NCBI GenBank assembly: GCA_019694595.1
Contig: JAIBBQ010000015.1
Span: 1-58,929, forward strand
Length of the DNA stretch: 58,929 nt
Direction: 5' to 3'
From: Myxococcaceae bacterium
GTDB lineage: Bacteria; Myxococcota; Myxococcia; Myxococcales; Myxococcaceae
Shown piece by piece: positions 13,104-21,274 of the stretch (positions within the stretch are counted from its first letter, which is position 1; each line of letters starts with the position of its first letter). The notes under the pieces are model-generated. The model did not search any database and was not told where the DNA came from. It saw only the letters and a program-made list of their open reading frames with translations. A program made the translations under genes and the position numbers.

Positions 13104-13133
13104 TTGACACCATGCAAGCGGCAACGCTACGAG
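13104..13133 (+). promoter_or_regulatory. Sigma-70-type promoter of tRNA-Ala
   Basis: A consensus -35 box TTGACA (13104-13109) is followed after 18 bp by TACGAG (13128-13133), a GC-tolerant -10 box. The expected start is near 13140, just before the leader arm that pairs with the tRNA trailer. No other gene downstream would use it. Confidence 0.6.
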
Positions 13134-13140
13134 CCCGCCC

Positions 13141-13262
<122 letters not shown>

Positions 13263-13263
<1 letters not shown>

Positions 13264-13493
13264 AGTTTCTTTTCCTTCGCCGGCTCCCGCCGCTCAGGAA
13301 GGCGAGGCTGCGCCTCGTCCCAACGAACACGCTCGGATCGAGAGACCGAACGCTCCTGCGTCCCGGAGCGTTCCGAGGGAAGCCCACCGGAGAGGCCGCG
13401 TAGCCTTCGGTCGTTCGATCGGAACCTCACCCGTTGGACGAGGCGCAGCCTCGCCTTCCTGAGTGGAGGCAGCCGACGAAGGAAAGGGAACAG
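13263..13493. repeat. 231-bp long imperfect inverted repeat (MITE- or REP-like)
   Basis: The outer 58 bp (13263-13320) aligns without gaps to the reverse complement of 13436-13493, with a fully identical core of about 30 bp (TCAGGAAGGCGAGGCTGCGC and onward). Weaker symmetry continues inward to a centre near 13378, with an inner hairpin GAACGCTCC/GGAGCGTTC at about 13349. It fills the space between the tRNA trailer and the 3' end of the kinase gene. Short frames in it are symmetry artefacts, not genes. Confidence 0.75.
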
Positions 13494-13496
13494 TTC

Positions 13497-15173
13497 CTAG
13501 ATCCGGCGGATCAGCTCGAAGAGCGCATAGAACACCAGCGCCAGCAGCACCGCGCCGATTCCCCCCAGCGCGATGATCCTCAGGTCGCTCGGCGCCAGCC
13601 GCAGCGGCATCCGCGTCGCCGGAGCGGCGGCCAGCGTCGCCCCTTCCCCGAGGTTCTGCGTCTTCGGCGCGGCCATGCTCTCCGACGAGGACCCCTCGAA
13701 GGTCGGCGGGCCGTCGCTCGAGCGCTCCGGGTCGTCGCTCGAGAGCGTGCGCGCCGCCGCCTCGTCGGGCCGCGGCCGCTCGGCGAGCACCGTCTTGGGC
13801 TGATCTTCGAGCGGCAGCGGCGCCTTCACTTCCCGCTCCACCAGCGACAGCCCGCCCGGCTCGGTCTCCACCGTCTTGTTCTTCTCCTTCGACGGGCGAC
13901 GCACCGCGAGCTCGGTCCGCTCGTACTTCTCGTCTTCCCCCGTCACCGGCTCGGGCCCCGCCACCTCGTCGGTGCGGCCCTTGAGTGGCGACGGCACGCC
14001 CTTCTGCGTCACCAGGTTCTGCCGCGGGGTCCCTCGCACCTCGGCCACCGCGCCGCGCAGGTCGCGGGTGCGGCTCCCCGGCGGGCTGTCGCTGAGTTCC
14101 TCGCCCGGCGCGCGCATGTCGACCGTCTTCCGCGGCGGCGCCGGCAGGTTGACCATCACGTCGTCGAGGTTGGTGCGCGCCGGGTCGCCCAGGAGCTGCT
14201 GGAACTGCTCCAGCCTCGCGGCGAAGTGCCGGCGAATGAAGCGGCCCCGCTCGGCGGCATCCCACGCGCGGCCGAGCACCACCTTGCTCAGGCTCTCGTG
14301 CAGCTCCTTCGCCGACGAGAAGCGCTCCTTGCGGTCGCGCGAGAGCGCCTTGAGCACGATGGCGTCGAGCTTGTCGCCGACCTCGGGGTTCTTGAGCGAC
14401 GGCGGCGCGATGGGCTCTTCCAGCAGGGCGTGAATCTCGTCGGTCCGGCTCCCGCGCCGGAACAGCCGCTGCCCGGTGAGGCACTCGTGCAGCACCACGC
14501 CGAGCGAGAACACGTCGGTGCGCCCGTCGAGCACCTCGCCCCGCACCTGCTCGGGCGACATGTACCCCGCGGTGCCCTTCACCGTGCCCACCTGGGTGCG
14601 CGAGAGCCGGCCTTCCTGCCGCGCGATGCCGAAGTCGAGCAGCTTGGTGGTGCCGTCCGACGACACCATGATGTTCTTCTCCGCGATGTCGCGGTGAATC
14701 ACCGGCCGCGGGTTGCCCATGGGGTCGAGCAGCCCGTGCGCGTAGTGCAGCGCCTGCGCCGTCTCCAGCACCACCCCCACCGTGAAGGCGATGGGAATCG
14801 GCTCCTGCGCGATGGCGCACGCCCGCGCGACCTCCACCAGCGTCGCCCCGGGCACGAACTCCATCACCATGAACAGCTCGCCTTCGTCGTACGAGAGGTC
14901 GAACAGCTGGGCGATGTTGCCGTGACTCAGCGACGCGCAGATCTTCGCCTCCTGCACGAACATGTGCAGGAAGTCTTCCTGGTGGCGCACCGAATCCAGG
15001 ATGCGCTTGAGCACCACCGGCCGCGCGAAGCCCGCCACGCTCTTCTGCACCGCGAGCAGCACCTCCGACATGCCGCCCGCGCCGAGCTTGCACAGCACGT
15101 GGAAGCGGCCGAACTGGCGGCCGCTCCAGCCTTCCAGCGGGAGCTGCGGGAACGGTGCGGCGTCGGCCACCAC
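13497..15173 (-). CDS. Hanks-type serine/threonine protein kinase
   Basis: A 558-residue kinase. The N-lobe has the Gly loop GAGGMSEV (31-38) and catalytic Lys56 (VVLKR). The catalytic loop reads HRDIAEKN (Asp162, Asn167), the Mg loop is DFG (180-182), and the activation segment ends in the APE-equivalent SPEQ. All catalytic residues are present although the usual HRDLKPEN is altered. A low-complexity charged linker of about 200 residues leads to a single C-terminal TM (about 530-552) and a short basic tail, so the kinase domain is cytosolic and tail-anchored. No PASTA or other sensor domain follows. It is transcribed alone toward the inverted repeat and tRNA. Confidence 0.92.
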   Translation of the reverse strand: MVADAAPFPQLPLEGWSGRQFGRFHVLCKLGAGGMSEVLLAVQKSVAGFARPVVLKRILDSVRHQEDFLHMFVQEAKICASLSHGNIAQLFDLSYDEGELFMVMEFVPGATLVEVARACAIAQEPIPIAFTVGVVLETAQALHYAHGLLDPMGNPRPVIHRDIAEKNIMVSSDGTTKLLDFGIARQEGRLSRTQVGTVKGTAGYMSPEQVRGEVLDGRTDVFSLGVVLHECLTGQRLFRRGSRTDEIHALLEEPIAPPSLKNPEVGDKLDAIVLKALSRDRKERFSSAKELHESLSKVVLGRAWDAAERGRFIRRHFAARLEQFQQLLGDPARTNLDDVMVNLPAPPRKTVDMRAPGEELSDSPPGSRTRDLRGAVAEVRGTPRQNLVTQKGVPSPLKGRTDEVAGPEPVTGEDEKYERTELAVRRPSKEKNKTVETEPGGLSLVEREVKAPLPLEDQPKTVLAERPRPDEAAARTLSSDDPERSSDGPPTFEGSSSESMAAPKTQNLGEGATLAAAPATRMPLRLAPSDLRIIALGGIGAVLLALVFYALFELIRRI

Positions 15174-15215
15174 GGTGGCGAGAGTCTAGGCGAAGTTCGA
15201 CCGGCCGCCAGCGGC

Positions 15216-16427
15216 TCAGGCCCCGCCGAGGCGGATCACCCCGTCGGCCGCCAGCGCCGACACCTCGGCCGCGCTGAGGCCGAGCACTGCTTCCAGCACC
15301 GGGCGGGTGTGCTCCCCCAGGAGCGGCGGGGCGCTCGCCTCGGTGCGCGCCTGCGGCAGCGGCGTGTTGAGCAGCTTCAAGGGCCCCGCGGTGGGGTGCT
15401 GCACCTCGAGCACCCGGCCGCGCGCCTTGAGCTGCGGGTGGTCGACCACCTCTTCCACCCGGGCGATGTGCCCCACGGGAATGCCCGCCGCGTCGAGCCG
15501 CTCGACCCACGCCGCCATCGGCGCCTTCGACAGCTCCGCCTGGATGAGCGGGGACAGCGCGGCGCGGTGCTCCACCCGCTTGGGGTTGGTCGAGAAGCGC
15601 GGGTCCGCCGCCCACTCGGCGTGCCCCAGCAGCGCGCTGAAGGCGACGAACTGCTCGTCGTTGCCCACCGCGACGTTCAGGTACCCGTCGCTCGCCCGGA
15701 ACGTCTCGTACGGCGCGATGGACGCGTGCACGTTGCCCAGCCGCTCGGGCTTCTTGCCCGCGTTGAGCGCCGCCGCGGCGTGGAAGGTGAGCACCTGCGC
15801 GGTGGCGTCGAGCATCGCCACGTCGAGGAACGCGCCCTGCCCCGAGCGCTCCCGCTCGTACAGCGCCACCAGGATCGCCTGGAACGCCGCCATGCCGGTG
15901 AGCAGGTCGCTCATCGGCACCCCGATGCGCGTCGGCGGCCCGTCGCTCTGCCCGGTGAGGTGCTGCAGCCCGGAGAGCCCCTGGAGGATCGCGTCGTACC
16001 CGGCCTTGGCCTCGAAGGCCTTCACCCCCTGGTGCCCGAAGCCGCTGATGGCGCAGTAGATGAGCCGCGGGTTCTGTTCCCGCAGCGCCTTGGGGCCCAG
16101 GCCCAGGCGCTCCGCCACCCCGGGCCGGAAGTTCTCCACCACCACGTCGCACTTGGCGGCGAGCGCCTTCACCAGCGCGAGCCCGCGCGGCGACTTCAGG
16201 TTCACCGCCACCGACGCCTTGTTGCGGTTGATGGACAGGAAGTACGTCGACTCGCCGGCCACGAAAGGCGGCCCGAAGGCGCGGGTGTCGTCGCCCTTCT
16301 GCGGCTCTTCGATCTTCAGGACCTCGGCGCCCAGGTCTCCCAGGCACACGGTGCAGAACGGCCCCGACAGCACCCGGGACAGGTCCAGCACCCGAATTCC
16401 GCTCAACGGCCCAGCGCGCTCGCTCAT
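15216..16427 (-). CDS. CaiB/BaiF family (type III) CoA-transferase
   Basis: A 403-residue enzyme of usual family length. Diagnostic stretches are the N-terminal GIRVLDLSRVLSGPFCT, LGAEVLKIEEP, the VVVENFRPGV motif, and GVPMSDLLTG, whose Asp174 matches the catalytic Asp that forms the acyl anhydride in formyl-CoA transferase. It transfers CoA between carboxylic acids in the cytosol; the substrate cannot be told. It may also be an alpha-methylacyl-CoA racemase-like member, but the Asp motif fits a transferase. Neighbours give no pathway context. Confidence 0.88.
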   Translation of the reverse strand: MSERAGPLSGIRVLDLSRVLSGPFCTVCLGDLGAEVLKIEEPQKGDDTRAFGPPFVAGESTYFLSINRNKASVAVNLKSPRGLALVKALAAKCDVVVENFRPGVAERLGLGPKALREQNPRLIYCAISGFGHQGVKAFEAKAGYDAILQGLSGLQHLTGQSDGPPTRIGVPMSDLLTGMAAFQAILVALYERERSGQGAFLDVAMLDATAQVLTFHAAAALNAGKKPERLGNVHASIAPYETFRASDGYLNVAVGNDEQFVAFSALLGHAEWAADPRFSTNPKRVEHRAALSPLIQAELSKAPMAAWVERLDAAGIPVGHIARVEEVVDHPQLKARGRVLEVQHPTAGPLKLLNTPLPQARTEASAPPLLGEHTRPVLEAVLGLSAAEVSALAADGVIRLGGA

Positions 16428-16454
16428 GGGGCGCGCTGGCTAGCACGTTCGCGC

Positions 16455-16473
16455 AGGCCGCAGCTCGCGGCCT
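16455..16473. terminator. Perfect 7-bp hairpin between zinc-ribbon and CoA-transferase genes
   Basis: AGGCCGC-AGCTC-GCGGCCT forms a GC-rich stem with a 5-nt loop, about 30 bp past the stop of the minus-strand zinc-ribbon gene. No T-tract follows, so it may be a weak or Rho-assisted terminator. Confidence 0.35.
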
Positions 16474-16502
16474 CGCCACCGTCCGCTTACGACGCAGGCG
16501 GC

Positions 16503-16940
16503 CTACAGCGCCGCTTCGGCGTCGGCAGGCACAGCGTTCGCCGCGGTGTCGGCGTCGCCGCCGTCGGAGCCCGCGCCGTCGTCGTGCAGCTCCGGCGCCG
16601 CCTCGGCTGCGACCGGCACCGCGGCGACCTGCACCTGCGGCGCGCTCGCCTGCACCTCGGCCGGAGCCTCGGGCTTCTTCTTCGAGCTCGCGCCCGAGCG
16701 GCAGGTGCGGCACCACGGCTGGTTGCGAACCGCGCCGTCCGCCATCTTGCGCAGGCCGAACATCGACAGCGGCTTCATCGACTTGCACTTGAGGCACATC
16801 ATGGTGATGAGCACCTCGTGCCCGTCGGCGTCGTAGACGAGCGACTTGCGGCGCTTGCGAGCCACCTTCGGCGCGTTCGGATCCTTCGCCTTCTTCGGCT
16901 CCGGCTGCGGCGTCAGGTTGGGCGTGACTTTGTACAGCAT
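16503..16940 (-). CDS. Zinc-ribbon protein with basic N-terminus
   Basis: A 145-residue protein starting at ATG 16940, 6 bp after GGAGGAGGG. Residues 1-35 are Lys/Arg-rich. A treble-clef-like zinc site follows: C49-x2-C52 and C77-x2-C80, with conserved-looking spacing residues KPLSMFG and GAVRNQPWCRTC. The last 60 residues are Ala/Pro/acidic and probably disordered. The basic arm and Cys4 site suggest nucleic-acid binding, possibly a myxobacterial regulator; I do not recognise a named family. Confidence 0.75.
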   Translation of the reverse strand: MLYKVTPNLTPQPEPKKAKDPNAPKVARKRRKSLVYDADGHEVLITMMCLKCKSMKPLSMFGLRKMADGAVRNQPWCRTCRSGASSKKKPEAPAEVQASAPQVQVAAVPVAAEAAPELHDDGAGSDGGDADTAANAVPADAEAAL

Positions 16941-17129
16941 GGTGTCCCTCCTCCATTCGCCCGGCGCGGCCGGTTTTCGGCGTGCGACGGGCCCCCCGCC
17001 AAAACGGACGAGGTGATCTGATGTCTGGTGAACGCTAGATCGCCCCCCTGACATCCGGGGCCTGATTCTCGGCCCCAGCGCGATTTCGAGAGTGATTTTG
17101 AGACCTTGGAAATGATCCACTCCGGCCTG

Positions 17130-17170
17130 CCCGGGCGGTGCGGCGCGCCAATTCGGCCCGCACACCCGGG
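17130..17170. terminator. Imperfect hairpin downstream of 5'-nucleotidase gene
   Basis: CCCGGGCGGTGCGG (17130-17143) pairs, with one bulge, with CCCGCACACCCGGG (17157-17170), 36 bp past the stop of the minus-strand gene. There is no T-run. A second dyad, GGGGCC/GGCCCC, is at 17057-17076. The 265-bp gap 16941-17205 holds these and no gene. Confidence 0.35.
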
Positions 17171-17205
17171 AAGGGCATGGACCAGCAACGGCCGAGTGCG
17201 CGCGC

Positions 17206-19020
17206 CTATTTCTCGGTGGTCTTGCTCGCCGCGGCCTGCGCGCAGCCTTCGACGCCGCCCACGAAGCTCAGGCGGCCGGGCTTGGGCGCCGCCACCGGCA
17301 CCTTCTTGCCCTTCCAGTAGCCGACCAGCGCGTCGCGCAGGTTGAGCTCGCGGGAGTCGCCCAGGTCGACCCGGTTCGGCTCGATGGTCGAGAGCACCGG
17401 CCCCAGGCCGTCGCCGCCGCGCGCGAGGAAGTCGGGCATCACCACCCGGTACTGCCGCTTGGGGTCGAGCGCCTTGCCGCCCTCGAGCACCACCGCGCGC
17501 AGGCGGTCGGGCGCCGGGCACTTCGACAGCCGCACCTCGATGCCCGAGACCTGGAAGACGCCCTTCTTGCTGCCGTAGGCGGCCCCGAGGAGCCGCGTCA
17601 GCTCGTCGGCCGACAGCTGCAGGGTGGCGATGGCGTTGTCGAACGGCAGCACCTCGTAGACCGCGCCGTAGGTGAGCTCGCCCGCCTTGAGGTCGGCGCG
17701 CAGGCCGCCCGGGTTGAGCAGCGCCACGTCGGCGCGCTCGAGCGAGCGCAGCGAGTCGGCGAGGAAGTCGCCCAGCGGGCTCTCGCCGTCGTAGTCGCGG
17801 CCCAGCGTGGCCGCCGCGCTCAGGCCCAGCCGCTCTTCCTGCAGCGCGGTGACCTGGGCCAGCATGGGCGCCACTTCCTTCGCCGCGGCGGCGTCGGGCA
17901 CCACCGGCTTGCCGTGGAAGGTGGCCGCGGTGAGCTTCACCTCGGCCTTGGACTTGAGCGCGCGCGCGTCGCAGCTCTGGGTCTCCTCGTCCACCGTCTC
18001 GCAGAGCATCACCGGCTGGCTGATGCGGGTCTGCGCCGGGAGCGGCTTGTGGGTCACCGGGTCCACCGCGAGCGTGATGGTGCTCAGCCAGCGGCCCAGG
18101 CCCGGCGTCTCCACCACCGGGGTGCCGTCGACGAAGTGGGCCATCGCGGCGTGGGTGTGCCCGGCGATGACCGCGTCGAGCGTGCCCGCGGGCAGGCCCT
18201 TGAGCATCTCGAAGACCTCGCCCGAGGCCACGTCGCAGCTCGACACGTCGTGGGGGTCGTCGAGCCGCCCGCACTTGCCGCCGCCGTGCACCAGGGCGAT
18301 GACCACGTCGGCGCCCTTCTCGCGAAGGTGGCGGGCCGCGGTCATCGCTTCCGGCGCCAGCGAGCCGAAGCGCAGCGAGGACACGTTCACCGGCACGGTG
18401 GTGGTGGGGGTCTGCGGCGTGGTGAGGCCGAAGACGCCGATCTTCACGCCCTGGCGGGTGAGCATGAGCTCGCCGTCGCCGTGCAGCCACGCCGGGCGGT
18501 GGCCGGTGTCGGCCTCGTAGATGTTGGTCGACAGCAAGGGAAACCTGGCCTGCGCGATGCGCGCCTTGAGGGCGCCGAAGGCGTCGAGGTCGGGCTTGGT
18601 GGCCACCGAGATGGGGCCCACCGGCCCGTAGTCGAACTCGTGGTTGCCGATGGCCGCGGCGTCGTAGCCGAGCACGTTCATCGCCGCGATGACCGCCGAG
18701 CCTTCGCTCAGGTTCGAGGCCAGCGTGCCCTGGAAGAGGTCGCCGCCGTCGAGCAGCAACAGCCCGCCCGGGTTCTCCGCCCGCAAGATGGCGAGGTAGC
18801 CGCCGAGCACCGCCGCGCCGCCGACCTTCACCTCGCCGCCGGGCACCTTGTCCTTCTGCGACATCACCCAGCCGTGGGTGTCGTTGGTGCCCACCAGGGT
18901 GAGCACGATGGGCCCCGCCACCTTCGCGGGCGCGCCCTTGTCCTCCGGCGTTGACGGCAGCGGGTCCGGGGCCGTCTTGCAGGCCGAAAGCACCAGCGCG
19001 GCGACGAGCAGCGACCTCAT
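17206..19020 (-). CDS. UshA-like 5'-nucleotidase/metallophosphoesterase lipoprotein
   Basis: A 604-residue lipoprotein (lipobox LVLSAC, Cys14). The N-terminal metallophosphoesterase domain has TNDTHG (Asp47, His49), GGD (Asp94), GNHEFD (Asn126, His127) and GHTHAA, which are the dimetal ligands of the 5'-nucleotidase family. The C-terminal part contains the substrate domain with GGLRADL and the DNAIATLQL/SGIEV pattern typical of 5_nucleotid_C. It should release phosphate from nucleotides or other phosphate esters at the cell surface or periplasm. ATG 19020 overlaps the stop of the phytase-like gene (ATGA), and it is the last gene of a five-gene operon. Confidence 0.9.
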   Translation of the reverse strand: MRSLLVAALVLSACKTAPDPLPSTPEDKGAPAKVAGPIVLTLVGTNDTHGWVMSQKDKVPGGEVKVGGAAVLGGYLAILRAENPGGLLLLDGGDLFQGTLASNLSEGSAVIAAMNVLGYDAAAIGNHEFDYGPVGPISVATKPDLDAFGALKARIAQARFPLLSTNIYEADTGHRPAWLHGDGELMLTRQGVKIGVFGLTTPQTPTTTVPVNVSSLRFGSLAPEAMTAARHLREKGADVVIALVHGGGKCGRLDDPHDVSSCDVASGEVFEMLKGLPAGTLDAVIAGHTHAAMAHFVDGTPVVETPGLGRWLSTITLAVDPVTHKPLPAQTRISQPVMLCETVDEETQSCDARALKSKAEVKLTAATFHGKPVVPDAAAAKEVAPMLAQVTALQEERLGLSAAATLGRDYDGESPLGDFLADSLRSLERADVALLNPGGLRADLKAGELTYGAVYEVLPFDNAIATLQLSADELTRLLGAAYGSKKGVFQVSGIEVRLSKCPAPDRLRAVVLEGGKALDPKRQYRVVMPDFLARGGDGLGPVLSTIEPNRVDLGDSRELNLRDALVGYWKGKKVPVAAPKPGRLSFVGGVEGCAQAAASKTTEK

Positions 19021-20414
19021 CCGCCGCGGCTCCGGCGGCGCGAGAGCAGCAGCGCCGAGAGAGCGAGCAGCGCGCCCATCGGCGCCGAGCCACAGCCGCA
19101 CGACGGGCTGTCGCTGGGGAAGCTGACCCCGCCGCCGCCGCCCGGGGTGCCGCCGTCGCGGCCGGTGGTCGGCTTGCCGCAGCCGCCGTCGGCGAGCAGC
19201 GTGGTGCCCGCGTCGCAGCCGCCGGGGGTGACCGAGCCGCCGTCCGACCCGGCGTCGGTGCCCATCATCATCATGCCGCCGTCCGTCATCGTCGTGCCGC
19301 CGTCGCTCTTGCCGATGGGGGTGCGCGGGTCGATGCGCAGGTCGACGGGGAATTTGGGGCTCGCCGAGTTCGCGAGCTCGTCCCAGCGCACCAGCTTGAG
19401 GTTGGGCCCCGACGCGTTGAGCGCGTCGTGCGCCACGAGCAGCCCCTTGTCGTAGCCGAAGCCCAGGCCGATGTTGGCCACCGCGAGACCGCGGCTGCCG
19501 GCGACGCCTTCGCGGCCCGCGCCCGCGTCCAGCGTGAAGCGGCCGATCTCCTTCACCACCTCGCTGATCTCCCCCCACTCGATGGAGAAGATCTGGAACG
19601 TGCTCTCGGCGCTCACCGGGTTGGTGCTGCCGCTGATGAGCAGCGCCCCCGCGTCACCCGTGTTGTAGATGGCGAGCGAGTTGGTGTTGGGCAGCAGGCC
19701 GTTCGAGCCCTGCATGAGCGCGATGGTCCCTTCGCCTTTGTCCGGGTACAGCGGGATCCGGTAGAGGCCGACGTTGTCCACCACCGCCCACAGCCGGCCC
19801 TTGCCTTCGTCGACCACCAGCGCGTTGAACTTGTCGGTGTAGACGCGCGGCGGGTTGATGGGGCTGACCGCCAGCGGCGCCGTCGGGTCACCCTGCTGGT
19901 ATGTCATCAGGTGGCCCTGGTAGTCGCCCACGTACACGTAGAGGCCGCCGTCGTTGGTGCGGGCCATCGCCGCGCTCACCGGCGGATACGGCAGCGTCAC
20001 CGGGCTGCCCACCTGCGACAGCGTGCCCGCGGTGGCGGCGCCGGTCGGGGTGTACAGCAAGAGCTGCTGCGACGCGGTGGTGACGGCCACCACGTCCATC
20101 AGGCCGCCGTTGGCGCGCACCGCGTGGGCCACGTCGATGGCCGTGGTGGGGCCGGGGCCGACCACCGACTGGAAGAGGCCGCCGTCGAGCCGGTACGTCG
20201 AGAAGCCGCCCGAGGCGCTCGAGGGGTCGACCCCCATGATGAGCGCTTCCTTCGCGCTGCCGGGCGCGAGCCAGATGGCGACGTCGCCGCCGGCGGTGGG
20301 GCCGGTGACGAAGGGCGAGGTCTCCCCCGACGCCGAGGCGGCGCCGCTGGGGACCTGTGCGAGCGCGGTGACCGCGCAGAAGGACAACAACCAGGGGAGT
20401 CGAGTCAGCGCCAT
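19017..20414 (-). CDS. Beta-propeller phytase-like protein with MYXO-CTERM tail
   Basis: A 465-residue secreted protein (signal peptide MALTRLPWLLSFCAVTALAQ; GGAGG 4 bp before ATG). The propeller fits bacterial 3-phytase: DGG-VAIW near the start, a VVDEGKGRLWAVVDN blade, GLAVANIGLGFGYDKGLLVA and a NLKLVRWDELA end. The DDPAIW calcium site is altered (GGDVAIW), and the TEG of the E-rich blade is missing, so activity is uncertain. The last 100 residues are a Gly/Asp-rich linker ending in SCGCGS, a hydrophobic helix and RRRSR, which is the layout of a MYXO-CTERM sorting signal that anchors proteins at the myxobacterial surface. The start overlaps the upstream gene by 10 bp. Confidence 0.82.
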   Translation of the reverse strand: MALTRLPWLLSFCAVTALAQVPSGAASASGETSPFVTGPTAGGDVAIWLAPGSAKEALIMGVDPSSASGGFSTYRLDGGLFQSVVGPGPTTAIDVAHAVRANGGLMDVVAVTTASQQLLLYTPTGAATAGTLSQVGSPVTLPYPPVSAAMARTNDGGLYVYVGDYQGHLMTYQQGDPTAPLAVSPINPPRVYTDKFNALVVDEGKGRLWAVVDNVGLYRIPLYPDKGEGTIALMQGSNGLLPNTNSLAIYNTGDAGALLISGSTNPVSAESTFQIFSIEWGEISEVVKEIGRFTLDAGAGREGVAGSRGLAVANIGLGFGYDKGLLVAHDALNASGPNLKLVRWDELANSASPKFPVDLRIDPRTPIGKSDGGTTMTDGGMMMMGTDAGSDGGSVTPGGCDAGTTLLADGGCGKPTTGRDGGTPGGGGGVSFPSDSPSCGCGSAPMGALLALSALLLSRRRSRGG

Positions 20415-21274
20415 GTGGCCTCCAGGAGCGGTGCGGGAATCGAAGGGTCGTCGGGGTCGGCGACCAGGAGCAACTCGAGCGCGCCATCGCGCTCGACGGC
20501 GTGCACGCCTTCCACCTTGTGCACGGGGGTGAGCTGCTCGAGGCGCCGCACGCGGCCGGTGGGCTCGACCACCGCCACCGCGGCCGCCACGCAGGCCCCG
20601 TCGTTGTACGCGTCGGCGGTGTCCTCGCCGGCGGCGGTCAGCAAGAGCGCGCCGTCCTTCAGCGGGAAGAGGTCGGTGGGCGTCAGCGGCACGCCGTTCA
20701 CCTCGCCGAGCGCCAGCGGCACCGCGCGCACGAAGTCGTCGGCCGCCGGCGCCTGGCCCTGCTCGAGCCGACGCGGGTTCACCAGGAAGAGCGCGCTCGG
20801 GGTGCTGCGGTTGCCGCGCTGGGCGAGCCACAGCCCCTGGGGCGTGAGCGCCGCGCCCTCGAGGTTGAGCTCGCTCGTCTCCTGCGCGAGGCGGTCGAAC
20901 AGGGGCCCCAGCTCGAGCATCTCGCTGCGCAGCACCTCGCCTCTGGCCCCCAGCGACACCAGCGCGCCGCGGCGGCGACGCGGCGTGGAGCCCGACGGCA
21001 GGCCGAGGAGCCGGCCGCCCGGCAGCGCCGCGAGGCCTTCGAGGTCGGGCTTCTCGGCCTTCTCCAGCGCGTGCAGCGGCGCGCCCGGCCACAGCGGCAG
21101 GCGGCGGCCCGGCCCCGGGCCTTCGGGAAACACGGTCAGGCACGCCTCGTCGTCGGACACCACGTAGCGCTGGCCGTGGCCGACCCACAGGCCGCTGGCC
21201 GCGGCCACGAAGGGCCGCTCCGAAGGGTGTCCGACCGCGACGTCGAGCACGCGGCGCTGGTGCAGCGAGATCAT
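20405..21274 (-). CDS. DUF6929-like beta-propeller protein
   Basis: A 289-residue protein from ATG 21274, which overlaps the stop of the MopE-type gene (ATGA). No signal peptide is evident. It contains KPDLEGLAALPGGRLLGLPS followed by an R-R-R-R stretch, a pattern I associate with the DUF6929/phytase-like-esterase propellers, and repeated beta-strand segments throughout. It lies directly before the phytase-like gene, so a related role in handling phosphate esters is plausible but unproven. Confidence 0.65.
   Translation of the reverse strand: MISLHQRRVLDVAVGHPSERPFVAAASGLWVGHGQRYVVSDDEACLTVFPEGPGPGRRLPLWPGAPLHALEKAEKPDLEGLAALPGGRLLGLPSGSTPRRRRGALVSLGARGEVLRSEMLELGPLFDRLAQETSELNLEGAALTPQGLWLAQRGNRSTPSALFLVNPRRLEQGQAPAADDFVRAVPLALGEVNGVPLTPTDLFPLKDGALLLTAAGEDTADAYNDGACVAAAVAVVEPTGRVRRLEQLTPVHKVEGVHAVERDGALELLLVADPDDPSIPAPLLEATWR

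Noticed and set aside
13434-17021. A 1195-codon plus-strand frame covering the kinase, CoA-transferase and zinc-ribbon genes
   Set aside because: It is antisense to three genes with intact motifs and has low-complexity Arg/His composition.
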